NCBI RefSeq assembly: GCF_003369915.1
Contig: NC_046674.1
Span: forward strand, 6,510,001 to 6,574,000
DNA length: 64,000 nucleotides
Direction of reading: 5' to 3'
Origin: Drosophila miranda
Taxonomy: Eukaryota > Arthropoda > Insecta > Diptera > Drosophilidae
The first letter of the stretch is position 1. Each line of letters opens with the position of its first letter. Below are positions 12,301 to 22,702 of the stretch, in pieces. Under the pieces are notes generated by a model. The model saw only the letters and a list, made by a program, of their open reading frames with translations. It did no database searches and was not told where the DNA came from. The position numbers and the translations under genes were made by a program.

Positions 12301-13572
12301 CTCCTCCTTGTTCGTGCTAGAGCTGGGTTTCTTGTTGTTCTGCCGGCGCTTGTTCCTGGGCGACGGATACAGGACTCGCTCTGTCGCATACATTCGCTTG
12401 TCCAAATAGGCCATATCGATCTTGGGCTTGTTGCTGGTCGCAGCGGCTGGCGCAGAGGGCACAATATTCTCAGTTTGCATTTTGGGCGAGGGCGTGGTAC
12501 TCTGTGTGGTGCTGGTGGTGCTTATGACACCCGAGTCGGCCGATTCATTGATGGCTGGACCTGAGCTTCGAGATGGCGGCACCACTACTGGCGTTTTCTT
12601 GGGCCTGCCGCGACGCTTGCGGGGAACGTTCGCTAGCAGTTGGGTTTCCTCTTTCGCTTTTGGCAGCTGCTTCTCCGTCAACTTTGAGTTTCCGGTCTGG
12701 CCCAGCATCTGGGTCTTTTCCATGAAGTCCTGCAGCAAGGTGGATTGGTATTGGGGCAGATTCTTCGATTTGGCAGCCTTGCGAAAGCTGCCCTCGACGG
12801 TGGTGTCCTCGGTGTCGCTCTCCACTCGCTTGATGGCCGCCTGCACCAGATTGGGCAGATCATTGTCGCTCGAAGAGATGCCAATGTCGAGAGGTTTGCT
12901 GGCGGACTGGGCTGCCTGGCTTATGGCCGTCAGCAGGAGACGGGGGGCACGCTGCTGGTGAACCTTCAGGGGCAGATCATCCTCAGAGTCCGAGGAGAAG
13001 GCAGAAAGCATCCCTTTCTTTGACTTTGCAGCGTGTTCTGCGTGTTGCTGGGTTTTGTTATGTGTGCTGCTGCTGCCGCTGGCAATTTTCTTGCGCTTCA
13101 CTTTGATTTTTTTGCTAGCTGCTTTATTTTTAGCCTCTGAGCAGCCGGATTCCGTGTCCTGGGTGGACATCTTTCTAGACTTTAAGGGGTTCTTGCAAAT
13201 GACGCTCTGATGATCCTTTCGACTGGGGGCTGTGCCTGGGGCTGGCGCTGGGGCTGGGGCTGGAACTGATGCTATTTTTGATGATGCGGGTACCAGGGGG
13301 CGAATGGCTGAGATTCTCATGCGCAGTCCATCTGTGTCCGAACGTTGCACGACACTGAACTGTGTGGCTGATTTCGCAGACTTCGATTGGCTCGATTGAT
13401 CCGTAATGGAGTCAGTTTCCTGTAAATTCCAAGGTTACTTAAACACTGGTGCACTAATACGGATTACGGATTATGGATATGCACTTACCTCATTTTCACT
13501 GCCGGATTCTTGTGTACGTTGCGTTTCCAGAACCGTTGCTGCTGCTGATGTCTCATTTTGGCCACTGCTCAT
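6378..13572 (-). CDS. ash1: Histone H3 lysine 36 methyltransferase Ash1 (AWS-SET-PHD-BAH)
   Basis: Five coding exons on the minus strand: 13572-13489, 13419-8443 (a single 4,977-bp exon), 8361-6925, 6856-6635 and 6566-6378. All junctions are in phase and give 2,302 residues, close to the roughly 2,200 of D. melanogaster Ash1. The N-terminal half is low-complexity, basic and Ser-rich, with AT-hook cores (KRRGRPKK, RGRPRGRRPK, KKRGRQPK). An AWS cysteine cluster starts at about residue 1420 (CNCKNQGEKACLDNCLNRM). The SET domain follows, with GWGVRTKLPIAKGTYILEYVGE, RFVNHSCEPNC and ELTYDYNF, then post-SET CRCNMPQC at about 1595. A PHD finger lies at about 1924-1967 (CICGLYKDEGLMIQC) and a BAH domain at about 1981-2120. 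Known role: a Trithorax-group H3K36 methyltransferase that keeps Hox genes active against Polycomb. Confidence 0.97.
8370..8397. repeat. (GA)n run in ash1 intron 2
   Basis: A near-perfect run of alternating AG in the short intron between the SET and PHD exons, next to the acceptor. It is a simple repeat that doubles as a pyrimidine tract on the transcribed strand. Confidence 0.8.
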
Positions 13573-14202
13573 ATTTTGGTGTCGCGTAGAAGCTGCAAGA
13601 TGGGAAGTGCGACGATTAGCTGCGGCCACAAACGAGAGATGTTTTTCGACAATGCCTTAAATTTAATCGCATTTAAAGTAGGTCACACCGTAGGCGCTGT
13701 GTTGTGGGACAGCGGGACGCGCGGGCGGTAGGCCGTCGTCGGAGGGCCCCCGCGCCAACCAACACCAAATCTTTTCACACACTTACGCTTTGTGATTTTC
13801 TCGCTAGCACTTCACCTGCGGCTTTAGTTTAAGTGTAAAGAGTCAATGAATAACCGAACTAGTGCTTTATTCATCGCATTTGCAGTTTTTTATTTGCCTC
13901 TGGCTTGTGGCTTGTTTTGCTTCTTAAAATGGCGCCGTTTTCACTTTTGGTGCAGTCGCTGCTGCTGCTGCTTCTCTGCTTTGTTCGACGCCCGACGGAC
14001 GGCAACGACAACGACGCAACGTTGCAATGCTTTTCTTTTCGCATGCAGCACATTCAATTTAGATTCACTCTTATGCTGCACGCGGGCAACGGGTGGGGGC
14101 GCGCGTCAATTTATTAATTTAATCTTAATTTGGCGCAACAACAAAAATCCAAGCAACCAAAAAATTTACGAACATAAATAAATAAAGAAATAGTGTTGGG
14201 TG

Positions 14203-14212
14203 CAGTGTGACC
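14203..14212 (-). promoter_or_regulatory. Core promoter motif 1 (GGTCACACTG)
   Basis: The minus strand reads GGTCACACTG, an exact match to Ohler motif 1, bound by M1BP at housekeeping promoters in Drosophila. It lies between ash1 and Taf6. Its orientation suggests service to ash1, which is inference. Confidence 0.55.
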
Positions 14213-14703
14213 GCGGATTTATTGAATCTAGTATGTGTGTACCGTATACAAATAATCCCACCCATCCAATGAAATACTGAAATCGATAGAAGCTTTTTTC
14301 CAGCAGATGATTCTCAGAAATATACCGTAAATATACCGATATAAAAACTGATTTTATTATACTTGACCCCCCACTATTTAAACAGGTGAATAATTTGCGT
14401 TGAACTGCGGAAAAAAACACTGTTTTTATATATCTTTGCTTAAAAATCATGACCACAATATCTTGAAATGAATATGTAATACCCACTGGTCAGCAAAGGG
14501 TTTATCGTTCTCTATCCATCATTGGAAATTATATTCCTCGATTACAACATATTACCAGCTAAGATCAATTATTCCCAATTAATGAATCAACTTTTTACAA
14601 GATTGACTAATTTCCAAAACTCTCTTTTTTTTGATTGTTCATAAAATCCCAGAAACGAATATATAAAATAATTTTTTAGAAAATACCTAAAATACTAAAA
14701 AAG

Positions 14704-14713
14704 AGTGTGACCT
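14704..14713 (-). promoter_or_regulatory. Core promoter motif 1 near the Taf6 start
   Basis: The minus strand reads AGGTCACACT, about 110 bp before the Taf6 start codon. Motif 1 is found close to start sites, so this probably marks the Taf6 promoter. Confidence 0.5.
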
Positions 14714-14824
14714 AGAGGTGTGTTTATACTGGACACCCATATTAATTACAAAATTTTCATTAAAAAATATCACAGAAACTAAATCTCTTTCGCGTAATTT
14801 TCGTGGACACACATATTGGCGAGC

Positions 14825-16934
14825 ATGAGCGGAAAGCTTACAAAGGCAAGCAGCGCCTCCAGCAGCATGCTATACGGCTCCGTATACTCTGCGGAATCAA
14901 TAAAAGTAATTGCCGAGAGCATTGGCGTGGGCACCTTGTCGGACGATGCGGCCAAGGAGCTGGGCGAAGACATATCCATCAAGCTGAAGCGCATTGTCCA
15001 AGATGCGGCCAAGTTCAGTAACCATGCCAAGCGGCAGAAGATCCTGATCAGCGACATCGACATGTCACTGAAGCTGCGCAATGTGGAGCCGCAGTATGGA
15101 TTTGTGTCCAAGGATAACATTCCCTTTCGCTTCGCCACGGGCGGCGGTCGCGAGCTGCACTTCACCGAGGACAAGGAGATCGATTTGAGTGAAATCACAG
15201 CCAACAACGCGGTGAAGATACCACTGGACACAACCCTACGCTCCCACTGGTTTGTGGTGGAGGGCATACAGCCCACGGTGCCGGAGAATCCGCCGCCGCT
15301 CTCGAAAGACTCGCAGTTCGTGGACTCGGTCAATCCGGTGATCAAACTGGACCAAGGCCTGAACAAGGATGCTGCCGGAAAGCCAACCACTGGAAAGATT
15401 CACAAGCTCAAGAACGTGGAGACCATCCACGTCAAGCAGCTGGCCACGCACGAGTTGTCCGTGGAGCAGCAGTTGTACTACAAAGAGATCACCGAGGCCT
15501 GCGTCGGCTCCGATGAGCCACGCCGCGGCGAGGCCCTGCAGTCGTTGGGCTCTGATCCTGGCCTGCACGAGATGCTGCCTCGCATGTGCACTTTCATAGC
15601 CGAGGGCGTCAAGGTCAATGTGGTGCAGAACAATCTGGCTCTGCTCATCTATCTGATGCGCATGGTGCGTGCCCTCCTGGACAATCCATCCCTCTTCCTG
15701 GAGAAATACGTAAGAGGTCCGCGAGGCAGCTCTATTCCATGGCTAATCTCTTGGCTTTATCGTTTATAGCTTCATGAACTAATACCCTCGGTGATGACCT
15801 GCATTGTGTCCAAGCAGCTTTGCATGCGCCCCGAGCTGGACAACCACTGGGCATTGCGAGACTTCGCCTCCCGCCTGATGGCCCAGATCTGCAAGACCTT
15901 CAACACATTGACCAACAATCTGCAGACTCGTGTGACGCGGTAGGTATTCAGTATTTCCTTGATCGGGACACACATTAATTCCCTTTCCCCCTCGACAGCA
16001 TCTTCAGCAAGGCTCTGCAGAACGATAAGACACATCTGTCGTCGCTGTACGGCTCGATTGCGGGCCTGTCGGAACTGGGAGGGGAGGTCATCAAGGTGTT
16101 TATCATACCGCGGCTCGCATTCATCTCGGAACGCATCGAGCCCCACCTGCTGGGCACCTCCATCAGCAACACGGACAAGACTGCCGCGGGACACATACGC
16201 GCAATGCTTCAGAAATGCTGCCCCCCGATACTGAAGCAAATGCGTCCGCACCCAGACATAGCCGACGAGTACAAATCGGACTTTGGCTTTCTGGGTCCGT
16301 CGCTGTGTCAGGCCGTGGTGAAGGCGCGTGCCGCTCCGGCCAACATGGTCACGATCTCCTCGAACACCATTAACACGGCGCCCATCACGAGTGCCGCTCA
16401 GACCGCCACTGCCATTGGACGCGTTACAATCCCCAGCTCGCAACGTCAAGGGTATAGCAATAAAAAAAACCCTCAATGTGTTGTCCCATCTTATTCCCCG
16501 ATCTTCTTCCCGACAGAAGCCCTGTAGTCTCGACCCTGCCTCAGATACGCGCCCTTCAGTCCAATCAGCAGCCGCAAAAGTTCGTGATAGTCACACAGAA
16601 CGCACAGCAGCAGCAATCCCAGCAGGCAAAAGTGGTGCGCAGGGGCAGCTCGCCGCATAGTGTGGTCCTGTCGGCCGCCTCCATTGCGGCGAACACTTCC
16701 AATTCGAACTCTTCCTCGGGCAGCGGCAACGTCAGCAACCTGAACAGTGGCGGCAGCCTGCTCTCCTCGCGGAGCAACGACAATGTGTGTGTTAGTGGAG
16801 ATGGCGAAGGCCAAGAATTGTCGGGTATAACAGTTGATTCTTTTTAGAGCACCCTAGATGCCAACTCGCTGATCATCGAGACGGAAATTGTGCGCGCTCC
16901 GCCCGAACTGGACGATCTGACCCATCTCGAGTGA
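14825..16934 (+). CDS. Taf6: Transcription initiation factor TFIID subunit 6
   Basis: Five exons: 14825-15709, 15770-15939, 15999-16451, 16517-16790 and 16848-16934 (TGA), giving 622 residues. The start is the ATG of [23 protein letters not shown] nine bases upstream is in frame, but the ATG is the natural start. A histone fold (H4-like, partner of TAF9) spans about residues 18-85 ([20 protein letters not shown] and following). The conserved TAF6 HEAT-repeat region spans about 215-460 ([37 protein letters not shown]). The tail is Gln/Ser-rich. The last intron (16791-16847, 57 bp) uses a GTTAGT donor and is inferred because it restores the acidic C-terminus ending DDLTHLE. Without splicing the frame stops at 16847. 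A polyadenylation signal AATAAA lies at 16995. Confidence 0.95.
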
Positions 16935-17230
16935 CACACAACCAATCACGAGTCCCATTCATAGTCGTTCATAGAAATTCATTTAAGAGACCCTAATAAA
17001 AGTACTTTAAACATTAAACCGAAGCTTTGTAGTGCAACCTACCCCAAAAAAAAGCGCCACGCATGCAGCACGCAGAACGCATGTGCGGAATGTCAGTCAA
17101 GTGGCAGGCTATTGATTTTTCCACCACTCACAGTCCAGAGGTATACACGCACAAAGAGCGCTCTGCGGGAAAGAGAGCATACACAACTCATTTGTAGATA
17201 CCCATCGCAGGACAAAGGCAAAGCTCAGGC

Positions 17231-17288
17231 CAGCACCAGCAGCAGTAGCAGCAGCAGCACTAGCACCAGCAGCAGCAGCAGTAGCAGC
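17231..17288 (+). repeat. Interrupted AGC/CAG triplet run
   Basis: An imperfect (AGC)n tract with ACC and AGT interruptions, in the presumed 5' leader of the gene that starts at 17340. It is open in several frames but has no likely start. Confidence 0.6.
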
Positions 17289-17339
17289 GGATTTCTTGGA
17301 ATTTTTGTACAGGAATTTTGACATTAATAGCAGAACAGA

Positions 17340-18968
17340 ATGCACGCTAGATTTGCCGACCCCGATCCCGCGTCCCCGGACAGCGGTGACCGCATTGAAA
17401 CGGAGACCCTGGAGTATCGCATCGAGGTGTTCAAACAGAATCCCAAGAACATGGCCGCACTGCACGAGATGCTCGATGAGGTGGTGCTGCGCGCTGAAAC
17501 GGAGGCCAACAAGCGGGCTTTCGATGGCCAGAAATCGCAACAGGTAAGCTAATCAATCCACTTAATCCTTTATTGGTGCATATTTTTTGCTGTAAAACTA
17601 ATTCTGTATATTCGTGCTATCACGTTGCAGGGCAAGGAGAAGCGTCCGAGTAAGTACACATTACGCATTCAAGAATTAAACGAATCCCCTTGCTTTTTAT
17701 GGGAACGTAAACTTGCTGGGATCCACCTCTGACATGCATTTGGTTGTATAGAAGATCTTTTCACACGAATCCTTGTACGGTTTCTCTGTGAAAACAAAGA
17801 CAAAAGTGTATGCCAGAGAGACCTTCAGATCTCGCCTTGAAGCGGTTCCATTCAATGGCACTTACGCGCATCCCTGCATGCGTCTACGGACGCCATGCCA
17901 GCCTCCAGCATTTCCGGCGGCAAGATGATTGGCAGCTGGGCATACGCTTTGGCGGCGCTGAACTCTCCCTTCTTGGTCACCGTGCCCGCCATCTGGGCAA
18001 TGCACCTGGTATAGCACTGCAAGGGCACACACATCACAGTGGGACTTACGTGGGGTGGGGTCTATTCCGTCCTTGACTCACCATCAAGTCCTTCGTGTGC
18101 TCCATACTGAAGTCCGCTGCGCGGATTCGATCCAATGTTTCGGTGGTCACCTTAAACTTGGGCTGACAGGCGCCGCGCAGCATGTCCATCGACTGCATCA
18201 TCTGTTCCATGGTCACGGCCAGTCCTTGGTGCGGCAGCAGTCCTAGCAGCAGCTCCATTTGCAGGACGGTGGCCAAAACCAGAGACGAGCTGTGTTTCCA
18301 GTGCTTCATGTTGCCAAAAAAAAAACAATGACTCGCCTTTCCCGCTGGCTGGGGCCTTTATATGTGCGCACATTGGAGGATGGAGATGGGGCATGGGGTA
18401 TGGGGCAGGGCAGGCTAACCTGGGGACAGGTGACCGGGTGGACCAGCAGGTGGTAATTAAGCGGAGCTTCTAATTAAAACACGCTTTCGCACGTAATACT
18501 CCCGATTCCATTGCATTCTCCTGTTCCGTAGTTATTTCTGTTCGATCGCATGCGATTTGTGCACTTTATTCCGTACTTTACTTTGGCCTCCCACACTCAT
18601 CTTTGGTTATTTGCTTCTCGAATGCTTCTTGCACTAATCGGTCAGGTTTCGCCATACCAGATTTTAAGAACGGCAAGGTGGTGAATCGTGCTCGAGGATT
18701 TGTGGTGCGCATCTTCGATGCCATCTGCAATTGCGCCAACACCAATGCGGCCGCAGCCACGACGCGCTTCAAGCTGAGAAGCAACAGCGGTGGAGCAGCA
18801 GGAGCAGCGGGAGGAGGAGCTTCGTCTGGTAATGGTAAGCGCCAGCAATCCCAGGACGAACCGGAGACCCTGGCCCTAACCAAGAAGAAGCCTTCGGCCG
18901 AGGGCAAAAAGAAGAAGGGCGTCAGCATGGCCGATGATGTCCAGGCGGGCGTACGACTAATGGATTAG
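17340..18968 (+). CDS. Small basic protein of unknown function, host gene of lush
   Basis: Three exons: 17340-17543, a 19-bp micro-exon 17631-17649, and 18661-18968 (TAG). They join in phase to give 176 residues. The first exon is acidic and helical (TETLEYRIEVFKQNPKNMAALHEMLDEVVLRAETE). After the micro-exon (GKEKRP) the text reads NFKNGKVVNRARGFVVRIFDAICNCANTN, then Gly/Ala/Ser-rich and Lys-rich low complexity, ending MADDVQAGVRLMD. No domain is recognised. Exon borders have strong donors (CAG|GTAAGC, CCGA|GTAAGT) and acceptors. The 1,011-bp second intron contains the whole lush gene on the other strand. A different or longer micro-exon is possible, but phase conservation supports this model. 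Confidence 0.65.
17697..18309 (-). CDS. lush: Odorant-binding protein LUSH (Obp76a)
   Basis: Three exons on the minus strand: 18309-18082, 18016-17866 and 17785-17697 (TAA), giving 155 residues; D. melanogaster LUSH has 153. A signal peptide (about residues 1-31, with VLATVLQMELLLGLLPHQGLA) precedes the mature VTMEQMMQSMDMLRGAC. The six classic OBP cysteines are present in GAC, MCYTRC, DACRD, DSC and TKC. LUSH landmarks include PKFKVTTETLDRIR, AGTVTKKGEF and QLPIILPPEM, and the C-terminus ends FTFP. Known role: a secreted carrier in the sensillum lymph of trichoid sensilla, needed for cis-vaccenyl acetate detection. It lies antisense inside an intron of the flanking gene. A TATA box on the minus strand is near 18356. 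Confidence 0.95.
18356..18364 (-). promoter_or_regulatory. TATA box of lush
   Basis: The minus strand reads ATATAAAGG about 47-55 bp before the lush ATG. That leaves room for a 5' leader of some 20 bases. A TATA-type promoter fits a highly expressed, tissue-specific gene. Confidence 0.6.
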
Positions 18969-21098
18969 GCAAGCAATAATCCAATCTTGGAATACATATA
19001 ATCAAAAGGAGTGGGCCAGTTCTGTATCCCCAAAGAGCGAACCCTTCATAAGGGATATCAATTATGTATCATCCTGATCACAGTCCTCCCCCAACTTTAC
19101 ACCATATATCGTTTATACACTTACATATATATACTCTTTCTAATGGGCTATTCCCAAATGATTTCCTTTGCTCAAAATCGACAAACGCACAACAACAATT
19201 TGATACTGTCTTCCCCCTGAAGACCAAAGTCGTAGAATCGTATAAGATGTAGTGGGAAGCTTTAGCTTTCTTTTATTTTTGTTATCATTTCGTAAACCCA
19301 AATGTGATCCCAAAGATACAAAACCACACGATGAGCACAAGCAATGTTTTGGGGAGTAAGGGAAGACAAGGTCTATATAGTCTATATGGTCGGGTCTCTA
19401 CGCCCTCTTAACTCTCGAAACGATAACGTTCTCGTTCTCCCACGCACAACACAATCAAATGTAGGCATGGCATTGCATTGCATTGCATAATACAAGTAAT
19501 AATAATAATAGCGAAAGTATCAGATCAGAAGAGAAAAAACACTACAATGTCAGGTTTAACAACAGGTCTCTGTCAGCACTCCACCTAATTATAACTGTAC
19601 TGTAGGATAAGTACGAGTATATTAAATTATATACCAATATACTATACCTATTTAGAGTGTGTTTACGTGTGTTTTTGTTTGGTTTTTGTAGCAAAAAAAA
19701 CCCAAACCAAACAAAGGGTTCTTTAATAAATATACAAACATAAATGTGTACTGATTTTATATATGTATAGAGAAAACATATACATACATAGTAACTACTA
19801 ACTTTCAAACCGAAGAGTCATTTCACAGGTTTCCTTAATCGCCCATCACCTACACGCTCTATACACACATGCATATATTTTTGTGAGGCCCCTTTTTGGA
19901 AGAGATTGATCTATCTATGTACAACCCACTCTAGGACCCCCAACTAAAGAAATAACTAGCGAGAGAACTTTGTAAGCATACCCAAGTATGTTTGTATGTA
20001 TGTACTTGCAACAGGCAATAGTTTTGTATAAGATTTTGCATTTATTTTGTAATCACCCGAAATGCAAAGACCTCCCCCTCCACTAACCTCCCCACCCCAC
20101 CCATAGTTTGAATTTATGGCTAAAAACAATTGAATATCCATATACTATACATTATAAAATGTGCATAAGGCAAAGAGAAATGTTGTATTTAGTTAAACAA
20201 AAATATCAGCAATAAAATGTGTAACAAACGAATTCGAATTGGGACTATGCACATCGCATCTCTGGGATAACCAACCCTACCATATAGGGATAGGGGTACG
20301 AGCCTTGGCCTCTTCTCCGCTCAATTGTATGCATCAGAAGTGCAACGCATTTGCCCACCAAGTTTTTTGCGATTCCGGTTGTGGCCTTTAATTGACTTAT
20401 CCATTGTGTTGATGTACAGCCGTCAAAATGCAATTAAATATGGGTTCTAAGTGGCAAATCTATTTATATAGACAAATATAGCTTTTATGGAATCAAAACT
20501 CACCGAACCGCATCATTAGCCATGCACATCACGTTTTTCCCAGTTGGATCCCCCATGGGCTTCGTCATCGGATGTGCTCTGCTCCCAAGTGCTGGCGCAG
20601 TGGCTACATTGAGATAACATTCAAAATTGGGTCTAAGCTCATAAGCATTAAAGGGGGGACCGGCATGGCAGTGGGCTCTCTCCCTTTCAAAGATAAGCCA
20701 GTCGCAAAAAGCGCACATTGTTTAAGCAGAGTACGAAATACATTGTATGTAGTTGTAGTATATAAATGTCAGTGCTGGGATATTGGCGAGTAAACATGTT
20801 TCGAGCTCGGCTTTAAAGTACGCGACTTGCCTGATCGGCTCATCATTATAGTAGCTAGGAAAACCCAAAAGTGTCAACGCCACGAACAAGCGAACAAGTG
20901 CAATATCATCCGTCCGTCCCTCTGTCCAGACCAGTCCACAAGGTGAACGGTAGGCGAGAGTTGATCTGAGCTCGCTCTCGGCTCCCATATCGAAGCCGAC
21001 GCTCGTCCAGAGAACTACACAACGGCAGAACGGATTTGACTATCAACGGAAACGCCACGCGATTAAGCATTGAGCAAAATTTCGAAAAATTCCTCACG
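18969..21098. other. AT-rich spacer with 3' untranslated sequence and protease leader
   Basis: No coding region is supported. The left part, to about 20230, is probably the 3' untranslated region of the lush host gene, with several AATAAA signals (for example near 20213). Short microsatellites such as gcattgcattgcattgcat (about 19470) and TAA repeats (about 19500) occur. The segment 20240-20900 shows nothing recognisable. The segment 20900-21098 is likely the leader of the serine protease. Confidence 0.45.
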
Positions 21099-22579
21099 AT
21101 GATGCCACCGCAGTGGATGTTCTTGGCTATTCTGGGATTCGGCTTCGGCTGCCAGCAGATCCTGGCCAAGACTTACTCCAGCGACTACCTAGGCAAGAAC
21201 ACATGGATTAATGGATAATCAGTCTTAATCTTGACCGCACTACGATCATCTCACAGATCTTCTCGACCTGAACGACAACGATGAATTCCAATGGGGCGCG
21301 TCCGAGAATCAGCTACAAGGCAATCACAGTGCGTTTAACTTTCTGTCACGACATCGTCTCCAGAAGCGTCAGGCACCGGATGGGGACAGTGAAGGTGGCT
21401 CCCAGTTGCTGGTGAGTAATCAGCTTCCAAGGTTACCCTTCTGCAAGCACCAATCTCTTGCAGGAGAACAAGGATTACGGCCCCTGCAGTACACCGCTGG
21501 GCGAGTCGGGACGCTGCCGCCACATCATCTACTGTCGCATGCCGGAGCTCAAGGACGACGTGTGGCGTCTGGTCTCTCAGTTGTGCATCATTGAAAAAAG
21601 GTGAGACTCGTCTGCGATCTGTCCCCAACCTGCCCTGCTCTAATCCCCTATCCAATGCGTGACAGTTCCATTGGCATTTGTTGCACTGAGCAGGCGAGCA
21701 ACTCCCACCAAAGCCCGCAGGTTGTATCTAATCCCGACCAGGAGGAGCCCCGCATTGTGAATCGACCGGAGCAGCGGGGCTGTGGCATCACCACAAGGCA
21801 GTTTCCAAGACTTTCGGGTGGACGGCCAGCCGAGCCAGACGAGTGGCCCTGGATGGCGGCCCTGCTCATCGAGGGCCAGCCCTTCGTGTGGTGCGGCGGA
21901 GTACTAATAACAGATCGCCACGTCCTTACCGCCGCCCATTGCATCCACAGAAAGAAAAAGGAGGAGATATTCGTGAGACTCGGGGAGTACAACACTCACC
22001 AGCTGAATGAGACGCGTGCCAGGGATTTCCGTATTGCCACTATGGTTATCCACATCGATTACGATCCGCTGACCTACGAGAATGACATTGCCCTCATCAG
22101 GATCGACCGGGCCACGCTGTTCAACACGTACATCTGGCCAATTTGCATGCCGCCGGTTAGCGAGAACTGGGCTGGACGCAGTGCCATTGTCACGGGCTGG
22201 GGCACTCAAAAACTGGGTGGGCCGCACTCCAACATCCTCATGGAGGTGGGTACTCCAAACAGTCTCCAAATCTCCTAAAGCTCTTAAGCTAATACGATTA
22301 ATTTAGGTCAATCTGCCCGTATGGAAGCAGTCGGACTGCAGGGCTGCCATGACACAACGTATTTCGGATACAGTACTTTGTGCCGGCCTGCCGGAGGGTG
22401 GTCAGGACTCCTGTCAGGGCGATAGCGGCGGACCGCTGCTGGTGCAGCTGCCCAACCAGCGCTGGGTCACCATCGGCATCGTGTCGTGGGGCAACGGCTG
22501 TGGCGAGCCTCGTCATCCCGGTGTCTACACGCGCGTCGATCGGTACCTCGACTGGATCCTGTCCAATGCGGATGTATAG
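21099..22579 (+). CDS. Secreted clip-type trypsin-like serine protease
   Basis: Five exons: 21099-21192, 21257-21411, 21464-21600, 21666-22245 and 22307-22579 (TAG), giving 412 residues. The signal peptide is about residues 1-24. A six-cysteine clip-like module follows ([14 protein letters not shown] to GICC). The activation site is FPR before [15 protein letters not shown] at about residue 178; LSGG replaces the usual IVGG. The catalytic triad is His of TAAHC (about 220), Asp of YENDIALI (about 269) and Ser of GDSGGP (about 362). Asp six residues before that Ser predicts cleavage after Arg or Lys. Family knowledge: such zymogens act in haemolymph cascades of immunity or melanisation. The specific target is unknown. 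Intron 1 appears to be of the GC-AG type. The gene converges on Lon, 123 bp away. Confidence 0.9.
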
Positions 22580-22702
22580 ATGCGATTTATGTACATTGGC
22601 TTAGGTTTAGCAAATGCTTTTATATTGTCTACATACACTAATTAACCTGATATCGATGTCAATACAACGATGCAACCCCCAACCCCTAAGCTATGACTAC
22701 GA

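Larger units (their letters stand above)
13573..14824. other. ash1-Taf6 divergent spacer with 5' untranslated sequence
   Basis: Shared upstream region of two genes pointing away from each other. It probably holds ash1 untranslated sequence near 13573-13830 and no coding sequence. Two Ohler motif-1 sites, at 14203 and 14704, mark likely transcription starts. An ATCGATA also occurs at about 14281. The stretch 14215-14700 is AT-rich with nothing else recognisable. Confidence 0.5.

Noticed and set aside
14816-14824. Upstream TTG start for Taf6, and similar TTG starts for the proteasome-like gene, PIG-F and Lon
   Set aside because: An ATG a few codons downstream gives the natural animal start in each case.
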